A stretch of DNA of 64,000 nucleotides from a gamma proteobacterium symbiont of Ctena orbiculata. GTDB taxonomy: Bacteria; Pseudomonadota; Gammaproteobacteria; Chromatiales; Chromatiaceae. Position numbers and translations under genes: made by a program. Numbering within the stretch: the stretch's first letter is position 1; each line of letters opens with the position of its first letter. The DNA lies in NCBI GenBank assembly GCA_003058525.1, contig QBVD01000052.1, positions 42,974 through 106,973 of the forward strand, in the 5' to 3' direction. This document shows positions 19,792-29,212 of this stretch, one piece after another. The notes under the pieces were generated by a model. It did not search any database. It was not told the origin of the DNA and saw only the letters and a program-made list of their open reading frames with translations.

Positions 19792-19828
19792 AAAAAAAGA
19801 CCCCCTCAGGCTGTGAGGCCTGAAGGGG
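19792..19828 (-). terminator. Rho-independent terminator after the octaheme cytochrome gene
   Basis: On the minus strand, arms CCCCTTCAGGC and GCCTGAGGGG (19802-19811 / 19818-19828) are followed by seven T. It lies 20 bases past the stop of the octaheme gene and upstream of the TPR gene. It therefore splits this cluster into two transcripts or attenuates read-through. Confidence 0.88.
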
Positions 19829-19847
19829 TATGCAGCATTAAAGGAAT

Positions 19848-21341
19848 CTACTTGAGTGCACCTTTACCGTAGCGCTCTTCGAACCCTTTGCGGACCTTGT
19901 CGATGGCCTCTTTGCTCATGCCTTCGAAATACCAGGTATGACCGTCGATCGGCTTGAAGTACTTGTCCAGCATCTTGTTGGCGAAGTCTTCATTACCGTC
20001 TTTCTTCATGGCCACTTCCTTGAGTTCCGGAATCCACTTGAAGTAGGTGTGCTTGGCCACGTCGTAGATACCGTGCCACCAGGTGTAGTCCGGACCGTTC
20101 ATGGAGGCGCCGTGACGGGCGCGCCGGCCTTCGTGATGCCAGATCTCCCACCAGGTCCATTCGATCTTATCGTCGAAAGGCGACTTGGTGATGTAGCCGT
20201 TCTTCTTCAACTCGCCCATGACGGCTGCGATCGGTTTGGCGAACTTCTCGTTATAGAGTTCCACCACATTGTCGAACTGGTTGTAGTGACCGGTGATGAC
20301 ACTGTCGCTGTGGCAGGCCTTACAGACCTCCTGCATTTTCTTACGACGCTCTTTCCAGGTCACGACCTCGACCACGGTGGAGCCCTTGGCCTTGTCGCCC
20401 ACGCTGGGAATTTCCTTGCCCTCTTTGACGTCGAACTCCTGACCGTTCTGCAGGCGAACCAGATTGATCTTCTGAGAGATCGGCGGACGCAGTGTCCAGG
20501 AGATACGATCGCCCACGTTGTGGGTCTTACCCTCCTTGCCGCCGGCACTCATATGGCAGGAGGCACAGGTTGGGGCGGCCGAGTAGTCCACACCGGCGAC
20601 CCACTTGTCGGACTCAAGGTTCATCTCATCGACTTTGGCACGGTAGATGATGCCGTGCTTGGATTCGTTGTAGACCTCGATTTGCGGATGGTCGGGTCCG
20701 ACATGGCATTTGCCGCAGGTATCAGGGGTACGTGCCTGGGCCTTGGAGAAGCGGTGACGGCCGTGGCATGCGGTACAGGAACCGGCGGATCCATCCGGGT
20801 TGATCCGGCCAATGCCGGTATTCGGCCAGGTGGTCGGTGCTGGTTTGCCGTCATCACCGATCTCAATCACTGAACCGTGACATTGGCGACAGCCTGCATT
20901 TACCGCTGCGGGTCCACCGACCACTTCGCCGAGCAGATTGTCCAGGGAGGCGAGTATCTGACCGCCTTTGGAGTGGTGGGAGCCATCCATCTCCTCGAAT
21001 TCAGTGGAGTGGCATTTGGAGCAATCCTTCGGTGTTACTATGATGGAGATACGGGATCCCTCATGTTCGAAACCATCCTTGTCTTCAGGTTTGGCTTCGT
21101 GGCAGTCGAGACAGTTGACGCCACTCTGTCCATGCTGACTGTTGTTCCACTCCATAGTGAGTCCGGGATCTTCCATCCAGTGACACTCGACACATTCGTG
21201 GCCTTTCGGGTTACCCCAATCTTTACCAATTTCACCAGACGGTCTAGCGGCATCCGCTGTAGAGATATGCAGCAGCAGCGTGATTCCCGCTGCAATACTC
21301 CCCAATATTGCGGTGAATCGACCATTACCGAAGCGTTTCAT
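19848..21341 (-). CDS. Octaheme c-type cytochrome, hydroxylamine oxidoreductase-like
   Basis: Periplasmic multiheme enzyme of the HAO family, 497 residues with a signal peptide (about 1-32). There are eight CxxCH heme sites, starting at residues 50, 77, 107, 151, 189, 209, 259 and 340. The C-terminal helical part holds HHEGRRARHGASMNGPDYTWWHG, described here in pieces: HHEGRRARHGA, then GPDYTWWHG around Tyr419. In true HAO a C-terminal tyrosine cross-links to the P460 heme; whether Tyr419 corresponds to it needs an alignment. Outside nitrifiers, HAO-like proteins are often nitrite/hydroxylamine or NO-handling reductases. ATG 21341 has GAGGGAG 4 bases upstream; the longer in-frame start is rejected. 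A perfect FNR/DNR-type box lies about 285 bases upstream. Confidence 0.9.
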   Translation of the reverse strand: MKRFGNGRFTAILGSIAAGITLLLHISTADAARPSGEIGKDWGNPKGHECVECHWMEDPGLTMEWNNSQHGQSGVNCLDCHEAKPEDKDGFEHEGSRISIIVTPKDCSKCHSTEFEEMDGSHHSKGGQILASLDNLLGEVVGGPAAVNAGCRQCHGSVIEIGDDGKPAPTTWPNTGIGRINPDGSAGSCTACHGRHRFSKAQARTPDTCGKCHVGPDHPQIEVYNESKHGIIYRAKVDEMNLESDKWVAGVDYSAAPTCASCHMSAGGKEGKTHNVGDRISWTLRPPISQKINLVRLQNGQEFDVKEGKEIPSVGDKAKGSTVVEVVTWKERRKKMQEVCKACHSDSVITGHYNQFDNVVELYNEKFAKPIAAVMGELKKNGYITKSPFDDKIEWTWWEIWHHEGRRARHGASMNGPDYTWWHGIYDVAKHTYFKWIPELKEVAMKKDGNEDFANKMLDKYFKPIDGHTWYFEGMSKEAIDKVRKGFEERYGKGALK

Positions 21342-21625
21342 AGCTCCCTCCTTAATGGGTTGACAGTAAGGAAGAGTTGCATAGGCAACGCCCGGTGACT
21401 CGACATCTGCAGCAGTACAGATGAAGTGCGAGCGAAGCAAATGAGTTCTCCCAATTGGTGCGGCAAGCCAATATACAAGAAAGGATGTTTACGACTTTCC
21501 CCCCAACCCCAAATTATTATTGATATGGGGACTGCATGGTTTTACTTTTATTCTTATTCAGTAAAACCTTGTACTTATTATGCTTAACACATACCTATCA
21601 AAACGATTCGGGAATATAACTGCAT

Positions 21626-21639
21626 TGATCTAAATCAAG
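21626..21639. promoter_or_regulatory. Perfect FNR/CRP-family (FNR, DNR/NnrR) binding site
   Basis: TTGAT-CTAA-ATCAA matches the FNR/DNR consensus TTGAT-N4-ATCAA exactly. It lies 285 bases upstream of the octaheme gene start on the minus strand; the only gene on the other side points the same way. Oxygen- or NO-responsive control of the octaheme gene is the natural reading. Which regulator binds cannot be told. Confidence 0.75.
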
Positions 21640-21811
21640 CATGTACAGTGTATAATTATTTTGCAATATACAGTGTTTGATAAGAAGACCGGAAAACGAT
21701 GTTTTATTTCTACTCCCAGGTAAGTTGAACCCTTATTTTCTACTGTCATTGATTGGTTATTTTAATTTTTTAACTTTCATCATCTCGTCAATTATTGACA
21801 AACAAACATTC

Positions 21812-21850
21812 AAAAAAAAATCGCTCTGATTTTATAAAAAAACCAGAGCG
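21812..21850 (-). terminator. Rho-independent terminator after the EF-G-like gene
   Basis: Arms CGCTCTGGTT and AATCAGAGCG (one mismatch; + strand 21821-21831 and 21841-21850) are followed on the minus strand by nine T (21812-21820). It lies about 85 bases past the stop of the EF-G-like gene. Confidence 0.85.
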
Positions 21851-21934
21851 GACCATGCTCACCCATTTGGTTTTATAAAGCTACCTATAAGTGGGTATTT
21901 GCTTGTCAATGATCATATCATCATGCCAAGTGAC

Positions 21935-23971
21935 TTATCCCTGTTTTGCTGACTTGAGCTGTTGCTGGACATTCGGAGGTACCGCCTCGTAGTGGCTGAA
22001 CTCGATCGTGTAGTTGCCTTCGCCACCGGTAATCGCTTTAAGCTGTGTGGCGTATCCCTCGAGTTCAGACAGAGGCGCTTGACCTTTAATGACCAACATA
22101 TTGTTGTGTCCCGACTCAGTACCGCTGATTTGACCACGGCGCCCCGCAAGGTCACCGGTCAGGTCACCCATAAATGTGTCTGGTGTGGTGATCGAGATAT
22201 TGACGATCGGTTCCAATATGACCGGTCCAGCCTTCTCGACCGCCTCCAGGAAGGCCTTCTTGCCTGCAGTGACAAAGGCAATCTCTTTGGAGTCCACTGA
22301 ATGGTATTTTCCATCAAAGATAATCACGCGAATATCCTGCATGGCAAAACCGCCCAGCGCACCTTCCTCCATGGCCTGTTTCACCCCTTTTTCAACAGCG
22401 GGGATGAATTGACCCGGGATTGCTCCACCGACGATTTGGTTGACAAACTCAAAGCCCTCACCTCGTCCAAGGGGCTCTATGCGAAGATGCACCTCACCGA
22501 ATTGACCAGCACCACCGGTCTGTTTCTTGTGCCGGTAATCTGCCTCTGCCTTACGGGTAATGGTCTCTTGATAGGCGATGCTGGGTGGGTGGGTCTCCAC
22601 CTCGACACCATATTTTTTCTTGATTTGTTGCAGCAACACTTCAAGATGCAACTCCCCGAGGCCTCGCATCACTGTTTCATTCATACTGACGTTGTGCTCG
22701 ACGTGGAAACAGGGATCCTCATCCTCCAGTTTGTGTAGTGCATCGCTCAGCTTCTGTTCATCACCCCGTTTGGCGGTATTGATGGCAAGGCCGAACAGAG
22801 GCACGGGACATTCGATGGATCGCAAGTGGTGGTGGTCCTCATCGTGTGAATCATGCAGAACCGCATCGAAGTGGATGTCTTCAATCCTTGCCACCGCACA
22901 GATATCCCCCGGAACGGCCTGACTCATCTCGTCCTGCTCTTTTCCATGGAGTCTGAGCAGATGATTGACCTTGAAGGGCTTGCGTGCATCGCCAATAAAG
23001 AGTTGCGCATTGGTTTCCAGGGTTCCCTGGTGTATGCGAAAGATCCCCAATTTTCCCCGATAGGGGTCATTGAGGACCTTGAAAACATGCCCGATGACGT
23101 GTTTGTCCGGATCGGGTGAGACCTCTACAGGCAGCGAGTCCGTCCCTTCGCCCTTCATGAAGGGGGGTGGGTTTCCTTCTGTCGGATCAGGCATCAGGCG
23201 CGCGAACAGTGTCAGCAGCTCATCCAGCCCGGCACTGTTCTCCACGGAGGTGAAGCAGACAGGGATCAGATGACCTTCTCGCAGGGCCTTTTCAAAGGGG
23301 TCATGCAGCTGATCGGGTTGCAGTGCTTCGCCTTGCTCCAGATAGACTTCCATCAACTCCTCGTCCACTTCGACCACCTGGTCGATCATATTGTCGTGGG
23401 CACGAGAGACTGAGGAGAAAATCGTTTCATCACCACCGGGCTGAAAAAAACAGTCAATGACCCGTTGCCCGTTGTCCGCGGGTAGGTTGATAGGAAGACA
23501 CTCTTTGCCGAAGCTCTCCTGCAGGCTATTCATCAGTGCTGCGTAATCTATACCCTCAGTATCGATTTTATTGACAATGATAAATCGGCACAGATTTCTG
23601 CGCTTGGCGGCTTCCATCATGCGGATGGTGACGGGTTCGATACCGGTGGCGGCATTGACCACGACGGCGGCTGTCTCGACAGCTGGAAGGATGCTGATGC
23701 CCCGTCCCAGGAAATCGGCGTATCCGGGTGTATCGATGATATTTACCTGTTTGCCTTCATGGCTGAGATGGGTGATCGCGATATCGAGAGAGTGTTGTAA
23801 TTCTTTCTCCATATCGTCGTAATCGCAGACGGTGTCACCTCTCTCGATACTGCCAGCACTAAGAATCATACCGCTTTTTTGCAGTAACGATTCGATCAGA
23901 CTGGTCTTGCCAGCTCCTGCATGCCCAACGAGGGCGATATTACGAATGTCGTGGGTCGAATAACTGGCCAT
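21935..23971 (-). CDS. Elongation factor G-like translational GTPase
   Basis: A 678-residue GTPase with the full EF-G domain order (G, II, III, IV, V). The G domain shows G1 GHAGAGKTSL, G3 DTPGYADF and G4 NKIDTEG. The P-loop reads GHAGAGKT where housekeeping EF-G has GHxDxGKT, which marks the EF-G-like paralogue group (often labelled FusA2 or EF-G-like). The function of that group is uncertain. ATG 23971 is chosen because AGGAG lies 6 bases upstream; an in-frame ATG 36 bases earlier lacks one. It is a single-gene unit with its own terminator. Confidence 0.9.
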   Translation of the reverse strand: MASYSTHDIRNIALVGHAGAGKTSLIESLLQKSGMILSAGSIERGDTVCDYDDMEKELQHSLDIAITHLSHEGKQVNIIDTPGYADFLGRGISILPAVETAAVVVNAATGIEPVTIRMMEAAKRRNLCRFIIVNKIDTEGIDYAALMNSLQESFGKECLPINLPADNGQRVIDCFFQPGGDETIFSSVSRAHDNMIDQVVEVDEELMEVYLEQGEALQPDQLHDPFEKALREGHLIPVCFTSVENSAGLDELLTLFARLMPDPTEGNPPPFMKGEGTDSLPVEVSPDPDKHVIGHVFKVLNDPYRGKLGIFRIHQGTLETNAQLFIGDARKPFKVNHLLRLHGKEQDEMSQAVPGDICAVARIEDIHFDAVLHDSHDEDHHHLRSIECPVPLFGLAINTAKRGDEQKLSDALHKLEDEDPCFHVEHNVSMNETVMRGLGELHLEVLLQQIKKKYGVEVETHPPSIAYQETITRKAEADYRHKKQTGGAGQFGEVHLRIEPLGRGEGFEFVNQIVGGAIPGQFIPAVEKGVKQAMEEGALGGFAMQDIRVIIFDGKYHSVDSKEIAFVTAGKKAFLEAVEKAGPVILEPIVNISITTPDTFMGDLTGDLAGRRGQISGTESGHNNMLVIKGQAPLSELEGYATQLKAITGGEGNYTIEFSHYEAVPPNVQQQLKSAKQG

Positions 23972-24278
23972 ATTGACTCCTATCAGCGGAAACGCGGCTC
24001 TATCCAAGAGGATTGATGGAAGATAACAGCAAAAGGATATTAGTTTTCTTCTGGTTAGGCCAGTATATCAATCCGAACGCCGGAGTAATTGAGCCTGAAC
24101 AGGAAAATGTCAGAAATCAGTCGGCATGTTCAACTGCCTACTTGATTGGATTGACATCTACGCATGTCTGGTGGAGTGCAGCAATTATCGAATCAGCGCG
24201 AACAGTCCCAGCCCATGATGCGTTCGCTCAAGGTAAACAGGCAGCCGCGACCATTTCACCGGTCGGTTTTTGTTACTG

Positions 24279-25565
24279 TCATGGATGGACAGAGTTTATT
24301 ACAACCTTCACGATTTCCGGCTGACCCGGACTGACTGCGATTATTTCGCCCTCGAGATCACCGCTTTGAGCGGTGGGACTGCCAGACAGGGATATACGCG
24401 CACCCACTGCCACTTCCGGAAATTGGGAGAGTTTCATCTGTGGCATCATTGCCATGCTGTCATCCAGGTTGATAGACAGAGGCAGGTCACTGACCCGTTT
24501 TCGCACTGCTGCCAGCGGCATGGGGGGGCCGCTCATCGCCTTGGCATAGATAAACAGCAGATCATCCGGATTTGCCTTGTCCTGCATATCCGGGGATAGG
24601 GAGATCTCGACTTGAATCGATTTATCTCCAGCGGCAGCAGGCTCTGCCGGCACCTGCTTCTTGGGCTGAACGATGCTGGGCAGTTCAGGTTCTTCAGTAG
24701 GCAGTCCCAATTTGGAGCGGGCATCATCCAGGGCCTCATTGACGGATTCGAGTTCCGCGCTCTGTGGTTTCAACAGACCCCTCAGTTTGGACCAGCGGTC
24801 AACGGCATCCTGGTAATCGGTCCGCTGGTAGGCGACTATACCGGCGATCCAGAGCACATTGGGATTGTCAGGCTCCAGTTGAAATGCCTTATCGACCATC
24901 GGTGCCGCCCGTCCGGTGAAGTCATTACCAGTGTTCGAGGCTATGGCCTCGGCATATGCAAGCAGCAGACCCACGTTTTTATCACTGATCTCCATGGCGC
25001 GATCAAAGGCGTTGATGGCAGCTGACGGATCGTTCATCGCCATATAGCTGCGCCCCAGCATAATCCAGCCCTCCTGGTTATCAGGCTGTTCCTGCATTTT
25101 GGCGGCGAGCCGTTTGACAAGTTCCTCCATCGGCGGCAGGTTCTGGGTTGAGGACCCTTGGGATTGCACTGAAGCCGTGTGCGTAGCTGCAGGTTGATTG
25201 GCCAAACGCGATATAATCTCCGGTGAGCCTATAAACTGGTATAACAGCAGTGCTGCCAGTGGTATCACCAGGGCTGACAATGCCATTTTCTGTCCGCTTC
25301 CTCCGGATTCCGCCGGTCGAGATTGTTCGGATACATCAGACAGCAGTTCTTTTTCCAGATCCCTGCGCGCTGCGTCATAACGTGCCTGGTCCAGTGCACC
25401 TGATTTCAGGTCGCTGTCCAATTCAGCAAGCTGCTGTTTGAAAACAGCCAGGTTGAGTTCATCGGAAGTGATGCCACTGGTAACCTGCTTACGCATCAAT
25501 GGCAATGCGACAAATCCCATAGCCAGGAGTGAGAACCCGGCGATAATAATCCAGAATAGGGTCAT
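24279..25565 (-). CDS. ccmI: Cytochrome c maturation protein CcmI
   Basis: Apocytochrome c chaperone of the heme-ligation complex, 428 residues. Two N-terminal TM helices (about 1-22 and 95-115) flank a cytoplasmic loop. A periplasmic TPR domain follows (about 140-290), then a C-terminal domain with a beta-rich segment that binds apocytochromes in this family. Last gene of the ccm operon; its ATG overlaps the ccmH stop by 4 bases. No strong terminator hairpin is visible downstream. Confidence 0.92.
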   Translation of the reverse strand: MTLFWIIIAGFSLLAMGFVALPLMRKQVTSGITSDELNLAVFKQQLAELDSDLKSGALDQARYDAARRDLEKELLSDVSEQSRPAESGGSGQKMALSALVIPLAALLLYQFIGSPEIISRLANQPAATHTASVQSQGSSTQNLPPMEELVKRLAAKMQEQPDNQEGWIMLGRSYMAMNDPSAAINAFDRAMEISDKNVGLLLAYAEAIASNTGNDFTGRAAPMVDKAFQLEPDNPNVLWIAGIVAYQRTDYQDAVDRWSKLRGLLKPQSAELESVNEALDDARSKLGLPTEEPELPSIVQPKKQVPAEPAAAGDKSIQVEISLSPDMQDKANPDDLLFIYAKAMSGPPMPLAAVRKRVSDLPLSINLDDSMAMMPQMKLSQFPEVAVGARISLSGSPTAQSGDLEGEIIAVSPGQPEIVKVVINSVHP

Positions 25566-26041
25566 TGATCAGCGTCTCTGTGGTCGTTCGACTGGTTTAA
25601 CAAGCGATTGAGTCGTTGTTCCTCTTCTGCAGAAAGCTCTGTCTCCCTGGATACGCTTTTACGCTTTAGAATACGGAATAGAACCACCCCGCCGACAAGA
25701 AAAACGATAAGGGGGCCAAACCATATCGGATAGGTCGTGGGTTTGAGGGGTGGACTGTAGAGCACGAAATCCCCATAGCGGGCAACCATGAAGTTGATGA
25801 TATCCTCTTTCTCCTGGCCACTCTTCATCATCTCATAGATCTCGTTACGCAGATCGATAGCGAGTTCGGCGTTGGATCCGGCCAGAGATTCGTTCTGACA
25901 TACCAGGCATCGCATCTCTTCGATAATATCGCGGAAGTCCTCCGCCTTTCCCGGCTCATCGAAGCTGTAGTCAGCCAGGGTCGCGGCCTGTACGGCGGGC
26001 AGGGCGAAGAACAGGGTGAAAATCAATACAAACAGGCGCAC
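25562..26041 (-). CDS. ccmH: Cytochrome c maturation protein CcmH
   Basis: Thiol-disulfide component that keeps apocytochrome CxxCH motifs reduced for heme attachment. The 159-residue protein has a signal peptide, the diagnostic LRCLVCQNESLAGSNA motif with two redox Cys, and a C-terminal TM helix (about 107-125). It is the short, N-terminal-only form, with CcmI as a separate gene. Located 4 bases past ccmG. Confidence 0.95.
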   Translation of the reverse strand: MRLFVLIFTLFFALPAVQAATLADYSFDEPGKAEDFRDIIEEMRCLVCQNESLAGSNAELAIDLRNEIYEMMKSGQEKEDIINFMVARYGDFVLYSPPLKPTTYPIWFGPLIVFLVGGVVLFRILKRKSVSRETELSAEEEQRLNRLLNQSNDHRDADQ

Positions 26042-26045
26042 GTCG

Positions 26046-26585
26046 CTATCCTTTAGGCTTTAAATCTTCAATCAGGGGCAGTAGTTTCTCATTGAACAGT
26101 TGCATGGTCATCGGCCCTGCATGTTTGTAGTGGATAATGCCTTTGCTGTCCACCAAAAACGTCTCCGGAGCACCATACACCCCAAGATCGATCGCGGTGC
26201 GTCCTTTCTTGTCGAATATGTTGATGCTGTAGGGATCACCGAGCTGGCGTAGCCATACCTGTGCCTTATCCCGTTCGTCTTTCCAGTTTAAGCCGACGAT
26301 ATCCACTTTGCCGGAGCGGGAGAGTTGCACCAGGGTCTCATGCTCGGCACGGCATGAGACACACCAGGTGGCCCATACATTGAGCAGATAGACCTTACCC
26401 TGCAGATCACTCGTTTTTACGATCGTGTCGGGACTTTCCACGGTAGGGAGAGCAAACTCAGGTACCGACTTGCCGATCAAAGGGGATGGAATCTCACGTG
26501 GATTCATACCCAGACCTTTGAACAGGAAGGCAGCGATCACTGCAAAGACTATGAGGGGTATGGAATAGCGTAGATAGCGATTCAT
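26046..26585 (-). CDS. ccmG: Thiol:disulfide interchange protein CcmG/DsbE
   Basis: Membrane-anchored periplasmic thioredoxin that reduces apocytochrome or CcmH. The 179-residue product has an N-terminal TM anchor, active site WCVSC in WATWCVSCRAEH, and a conserved cis-Pro region (GAPETFLVD). The ATG at 26585 has GGGAG upstream and starts 7 bases after the ccmF stop. A longer in-frame start overlapping ccmF is rejected. Confidence 0.95.
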   Translation of the reverse strand: MNRYLRYSIPLIVFAVIAAFLFKGLGMNPREIPSPLIGKSVPEFALPTVESPDTIVKTSDLQGKVYLLNVWATWCVSCRAEHETLVQLSRSGKVDIVGLNWKDERDKAQVWLRQLGDPYSINIFDKKGRTAIDLGVYGAPETFLVDSKGIIHYKHAGPMTMQLFNEKLLPLIEDLKPKG

Positions 26586-26592
26586 GGTTGAT

Positions 26593-28590
26593 TTAACTCC
26601 CTGACGATGCCGGTGCGGCATCGGCAGTGTTGACCTGCTGAGAGGACCTTACTTTGGCGGTACGATAACGCCGGTCAGAGACGGCAAGAATACCCCCCAG
26701 CCCCATCAACAGTCCGCCCAACCATATCCAGCGAACGTAGGGTTTGTAGTAGAGGCGGAGGCTCCAGTCACCAGCGCCAAGGGGCTCACCCAGCGATACA
26801 TAGAGGTCACGGGTCAGTCCCCAATCGATTGCGGCCTCGGTCATCGGCTTGGTCTGGACGAAGTAGGTACGCTTTTCCGGTTCCAGGGTGGCCATGTGTT
26901 CACCGTCTTTTGAGACCTGGAAGCGGCCGCGATGGGCATTGTAGTTAGGACCTGGTGTGCGATTCACGCCTTCGAACTTGAAGCTGTAACCGGCAATGTC
27001 ACTCACATCGCCAGGACTCATGCGAACATCAGACTCGATGCCGTAGTTGCTGACCATGGTCACGCCGATGATGAACATCGCCACCCCCAGGTGGGCGAGG
27101 ATCATACCGTAATAACTGCGTCCGCCGGTTTTCAGGTCGAGCCAGAAGCCGGAAAAACCCTGCTTGTGCTTCAGTCGGTCCCTGAGATTGACCACATGGG
27201 AGGTCGCAATCCACATTGCCAATCCCATGCCGAGGCCAACCAGCCAGTTCCCTCCTGAAAACATGGGCAGGAGGCTGAGCAGACCGAACACCAGGCTGAC
27301 AATGAAGGCGGCTCTCAGCTGCTTGACCAGCTGAGACGGTTCGGCATGTTTCCAGCGTGCCAGTGTTCCCATTCCCATGAGCAGGGCGAGAAATGGGGTT
27401 GTCAGCAGGAACATCTTGTTAAACCAGGGAAAACCCACCGAGATCTTGCCCATGTCGAGGGCGTCATAGATCAGGGGTGCCAGCGTGCCAATCAGAACCA
27501 AGGCGGCGAATACCGAGAACAATAGGTTATTGCCCAAGAGGAATGTCTCCCGGGATATCAGATCGAAACGACCGCCTCCCGATATGTAGGGTGCGCGCCA
27601 GGTATAGAGCAGCAGTGATCCGCCAATGACAATCAGCAGAAAAATCAGGATAAAGACGCCACGTGCCGGATCCGAGGCGAAGGAGTGTACCGAGGTGAGT
27701 ACGCCGGAACGCACCAGAAAAGTACCCAACAGGCTCAGGGAGAAGGCGGAAATGGCGAGCAGTACGGTCCAGCTTTTGAAAGCACCGCGCTTTTCGGTAA
27801 CCGCCAGGGAGTGGATCAATGCAGTACCTACCAACCATGGCATGAAGGAAGCGTTTTCCACCGGATCCCAGAACCACCAGCCGCCCCAACCCAGTTCATA
27901 GTAGGCCCACCAGCTTCCCAGGGCGATGCCCAGCGTGAGAAAGACCCAGGCGATGGTTGTCCAGGGACGAGACCAGCGTGCCCAGGAGGCATCGAGCCGT
28001 CCACCAAGAAGGGCGGCGATAGCGAAAGCGAAGGCAACGGAAAACCCCACGTACCCCATATAGAGCATGGGAGGATGGATCGCCAGGCCGGGATCCTGAA
28101 GCATGGGATTCAGCTCTCCGCCCTCCATGGGGGCTGGGAAGGTTCTGGCAAATGGATTTGACGTCAGGAGCATAAAGAGCAGAAAGCCGATGCTGATCAT
28201 ACCCATTACGGAGAGTACCCGGGAAACCATCTCGAGGGGCAGGTTGCGGCTGAAAACGGCAATTGCAACACTCCAGCTTGCGAGGAAAAAGGCCCAAAGG
28301 AGCAGAGAGCCCTCATGGGCCCCCCAAACCGCTGATATTTTATAGATATCGGGCAGCTTGGTATTGCCATGCTGGGCAACGTAGATCACCGAGAAATCGT
28401 TACTCAAGAACGCATTGGTAAGAATGATCAGGGAAATACCCAAAAAAACGAACTGACCCCAGGCAAGAGAGCGTGATGCAGCCATCCACGAGGACGTGCG
28501 GGTATAGGATCCGATCAGGGGCACGACCGCCTGAGTGATGGCCAGGCAGAGCGCGAGGATGAGTGCGAAATGGCCGAGTTCAGGAATCAT
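26593..28590 (-). CDS. ccmF: Heme lyase subunit CcmF
   Basis: Multi-TM subunit of the cytochrome c synthetase that ligates heme to apocytochromes. The 665 residues are typical for CcmF. The WWD heme-handling signature is present as WGGWWFWDPVEN, with conserved periplasmic histidines on either side (for example QHGNTKLPD). Its ATG overlaps the ccmE stop (ATGA). Confidence 0.96.
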   Translation of the reverse strand: MIPELGHFALILALCLAITQAVVPLIGSYTRTSSWMAASRSLAWGQFVFLGISLIILTNAFLSNDFSVIYVAQHGNTKLPDIYKISAVWGAHEGSLLLWAFFLASWSVAIAVFSRNLPLEMVSRVLSVMGMISIGFLLFMLLTSNPFARTFPAPMEGGELNPMLQDPGLAIHPPMLYMGYVGFSVAFAFAIAALLGGRLDASWARWSRPWTTIAWVFLTLGIALGSWWAYYELGWGGWWFWDPVENASFMPWLVGTALIHSLAVTEKRGAFKSWTVLLAISAFSLSLLGTFLVRSGVLTSVHSFASDPARGVFILIFLLIVIGGSLLLYTWRAPYISGGGRFDLISRETFLLGNNLLFSVFAALVLIGTLAPLIYDALDMGKISVGFPWFNKMFLLTTPFLALLMGMGTLARWKHAEPSQLVKQLRAAFIVSLVFGLLSLLPMFSGGNWLVGLGMGLAMWIATSHVVNLRDRLKHKQGFSGFWLDLKTGGRSYYGMILAHLGVAMFIIGVTMVSNYGIESDVRMSPGDVSDIAGYSFKFEGVNRTPGPNYNAHRGRFQVSKDGEHMATLEPEKRTYFVQTKPMTEAAIDWGLTRDLYVSLGEPLGAGDWSLRLYYKPYVRWIWLGGLLMGLGGILAVSDRRYRTAKVRSSQQVNTADAAPASSGS

Positions 28591-29048
28591 TGGACTTTCG
28601 ACTGCATGTTGCTGACCCCCTCGTCATGAGCGGTCTTCAGTGAAGCCGCGACTTCGGGCGGCATGTAGTTCTCGTCATGCTTGGCGAGCACCTCGCTGGC
28701 GATGAAGATGCCCGATTCGTTCAGCTGTCCCATGGCAACGATACCCTGTCCCTCGCGGAACAGATCGGGCAGGATGCCCGTGTACTCCACGGTGACGGCC
28801 TCGGCATTATCGGTGACCGAGAATGCGGTAGTCAGCCCATCGGGTTTACGCTTTACACTATTGGCTTCGACCAGACCGCCGATGCGAAAGGGATGGGCGG
28901 TCGGTGCTTTAGCCTCGGCGACTTCCGAAGGGGAAAAGAAGAACATCAGGTTTTCATCAAAGGCGTTGAGGGCCAACCAAGTGGCCACGCCAATTCCGGC
29001 AACCATCAGGCCTATCAGGGTCAGTCGTTTCTTGCGTATCGGATTCAT
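28587..29048 (-). CDS. ccmE: Heme chaperone CcmE
   Basis: Periplasmic heme chaperone, 153 residues, with one N-terminal TM helix (about 9-27) and an OB-fold. The covalent heme-binding His124 lies in LAKHDENYMPP, the HxxxY type of motif. The ATG at 29048 overlaps the ccmD stop by 4 bases (ATGA). An in-frame upstream start inside ccmD is rejected. Confidence 0.96.
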   Translation of the reverse strand: MNPIRKKRLTLIGLMVAGIGVATWLALNAFDENLMFFFSPSEVAEAKAPTAHPFRIGGLVEANSVKRKPDGLTTAFSVTDNAEAVTVEYTGILPDLFREGQGIVAMGQLNESGIFIASEVLAKHDENYMPPEVAASLKTAHDEGVSNMQSKVQ

Positions 29049-29212
29049 CTCTGTTCTTTCCTGGCCCGACGGAGTTTTCGGGCAATGTCTTTCAAAACTC
29101 GTTTGCGTTGTTGCATCGGCGCAACCACGTTGGCGACAAGGACAATCAGCGCCAGCAAAAAAGAGGGCCAAACGTAGACGGCGTATCCGCCCATGGCGAA
29201 AAATTCACTCAT
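29045..29212 (-). CDS. ccmD: Heme exporter protein CcmD
   Basis: A 55-residue one-TM protein (MSEFFAMGGYAVYVWPSF at the start, then a hydrophobic helix and a basic cytoplasmic tail with KRVLKDIARKLRRA). This is the classic CcmD pattern, an adaptor that helps release holo-CcmE from the CcmABC complex. It overlaps ccmC and ccmE by 4 bases at each end. Confidence 0.93.
   Translation of the reverse strand: MSEFFAMGGYAVYVWPSFLLALIVLVANVVAPMQQRKRVLKDIARKLRRARKEQR

Larger units (their letters stand above)
21342..21934. other. Regulatory intergenic region upstream of the octaheme gene
   Basis: About 590 bases with no gene. It contains the FNR/DNR-type palindrome at 21626-21639 and the terminator of the EF-G-like gene at 21812-21850 (listed separately). 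Sequence around 21640-21670 is AT-rich and could hold the promoter. Confidence 0.5.

Noticed and set aside
19938..20873. Long open frame (311 codons) opposite the octaheme gene
   Set aside because: Antisense shadow; the octaheme frame has eight heme motifs, signal peptide, ribosome site and terminator.
24013..24324. Plus-strand frame of 103 codons between the EF-G-like and ccmI genes
   Set aside because: Overlaps the end of ccmI in antisense and has no domain or ribosome site.
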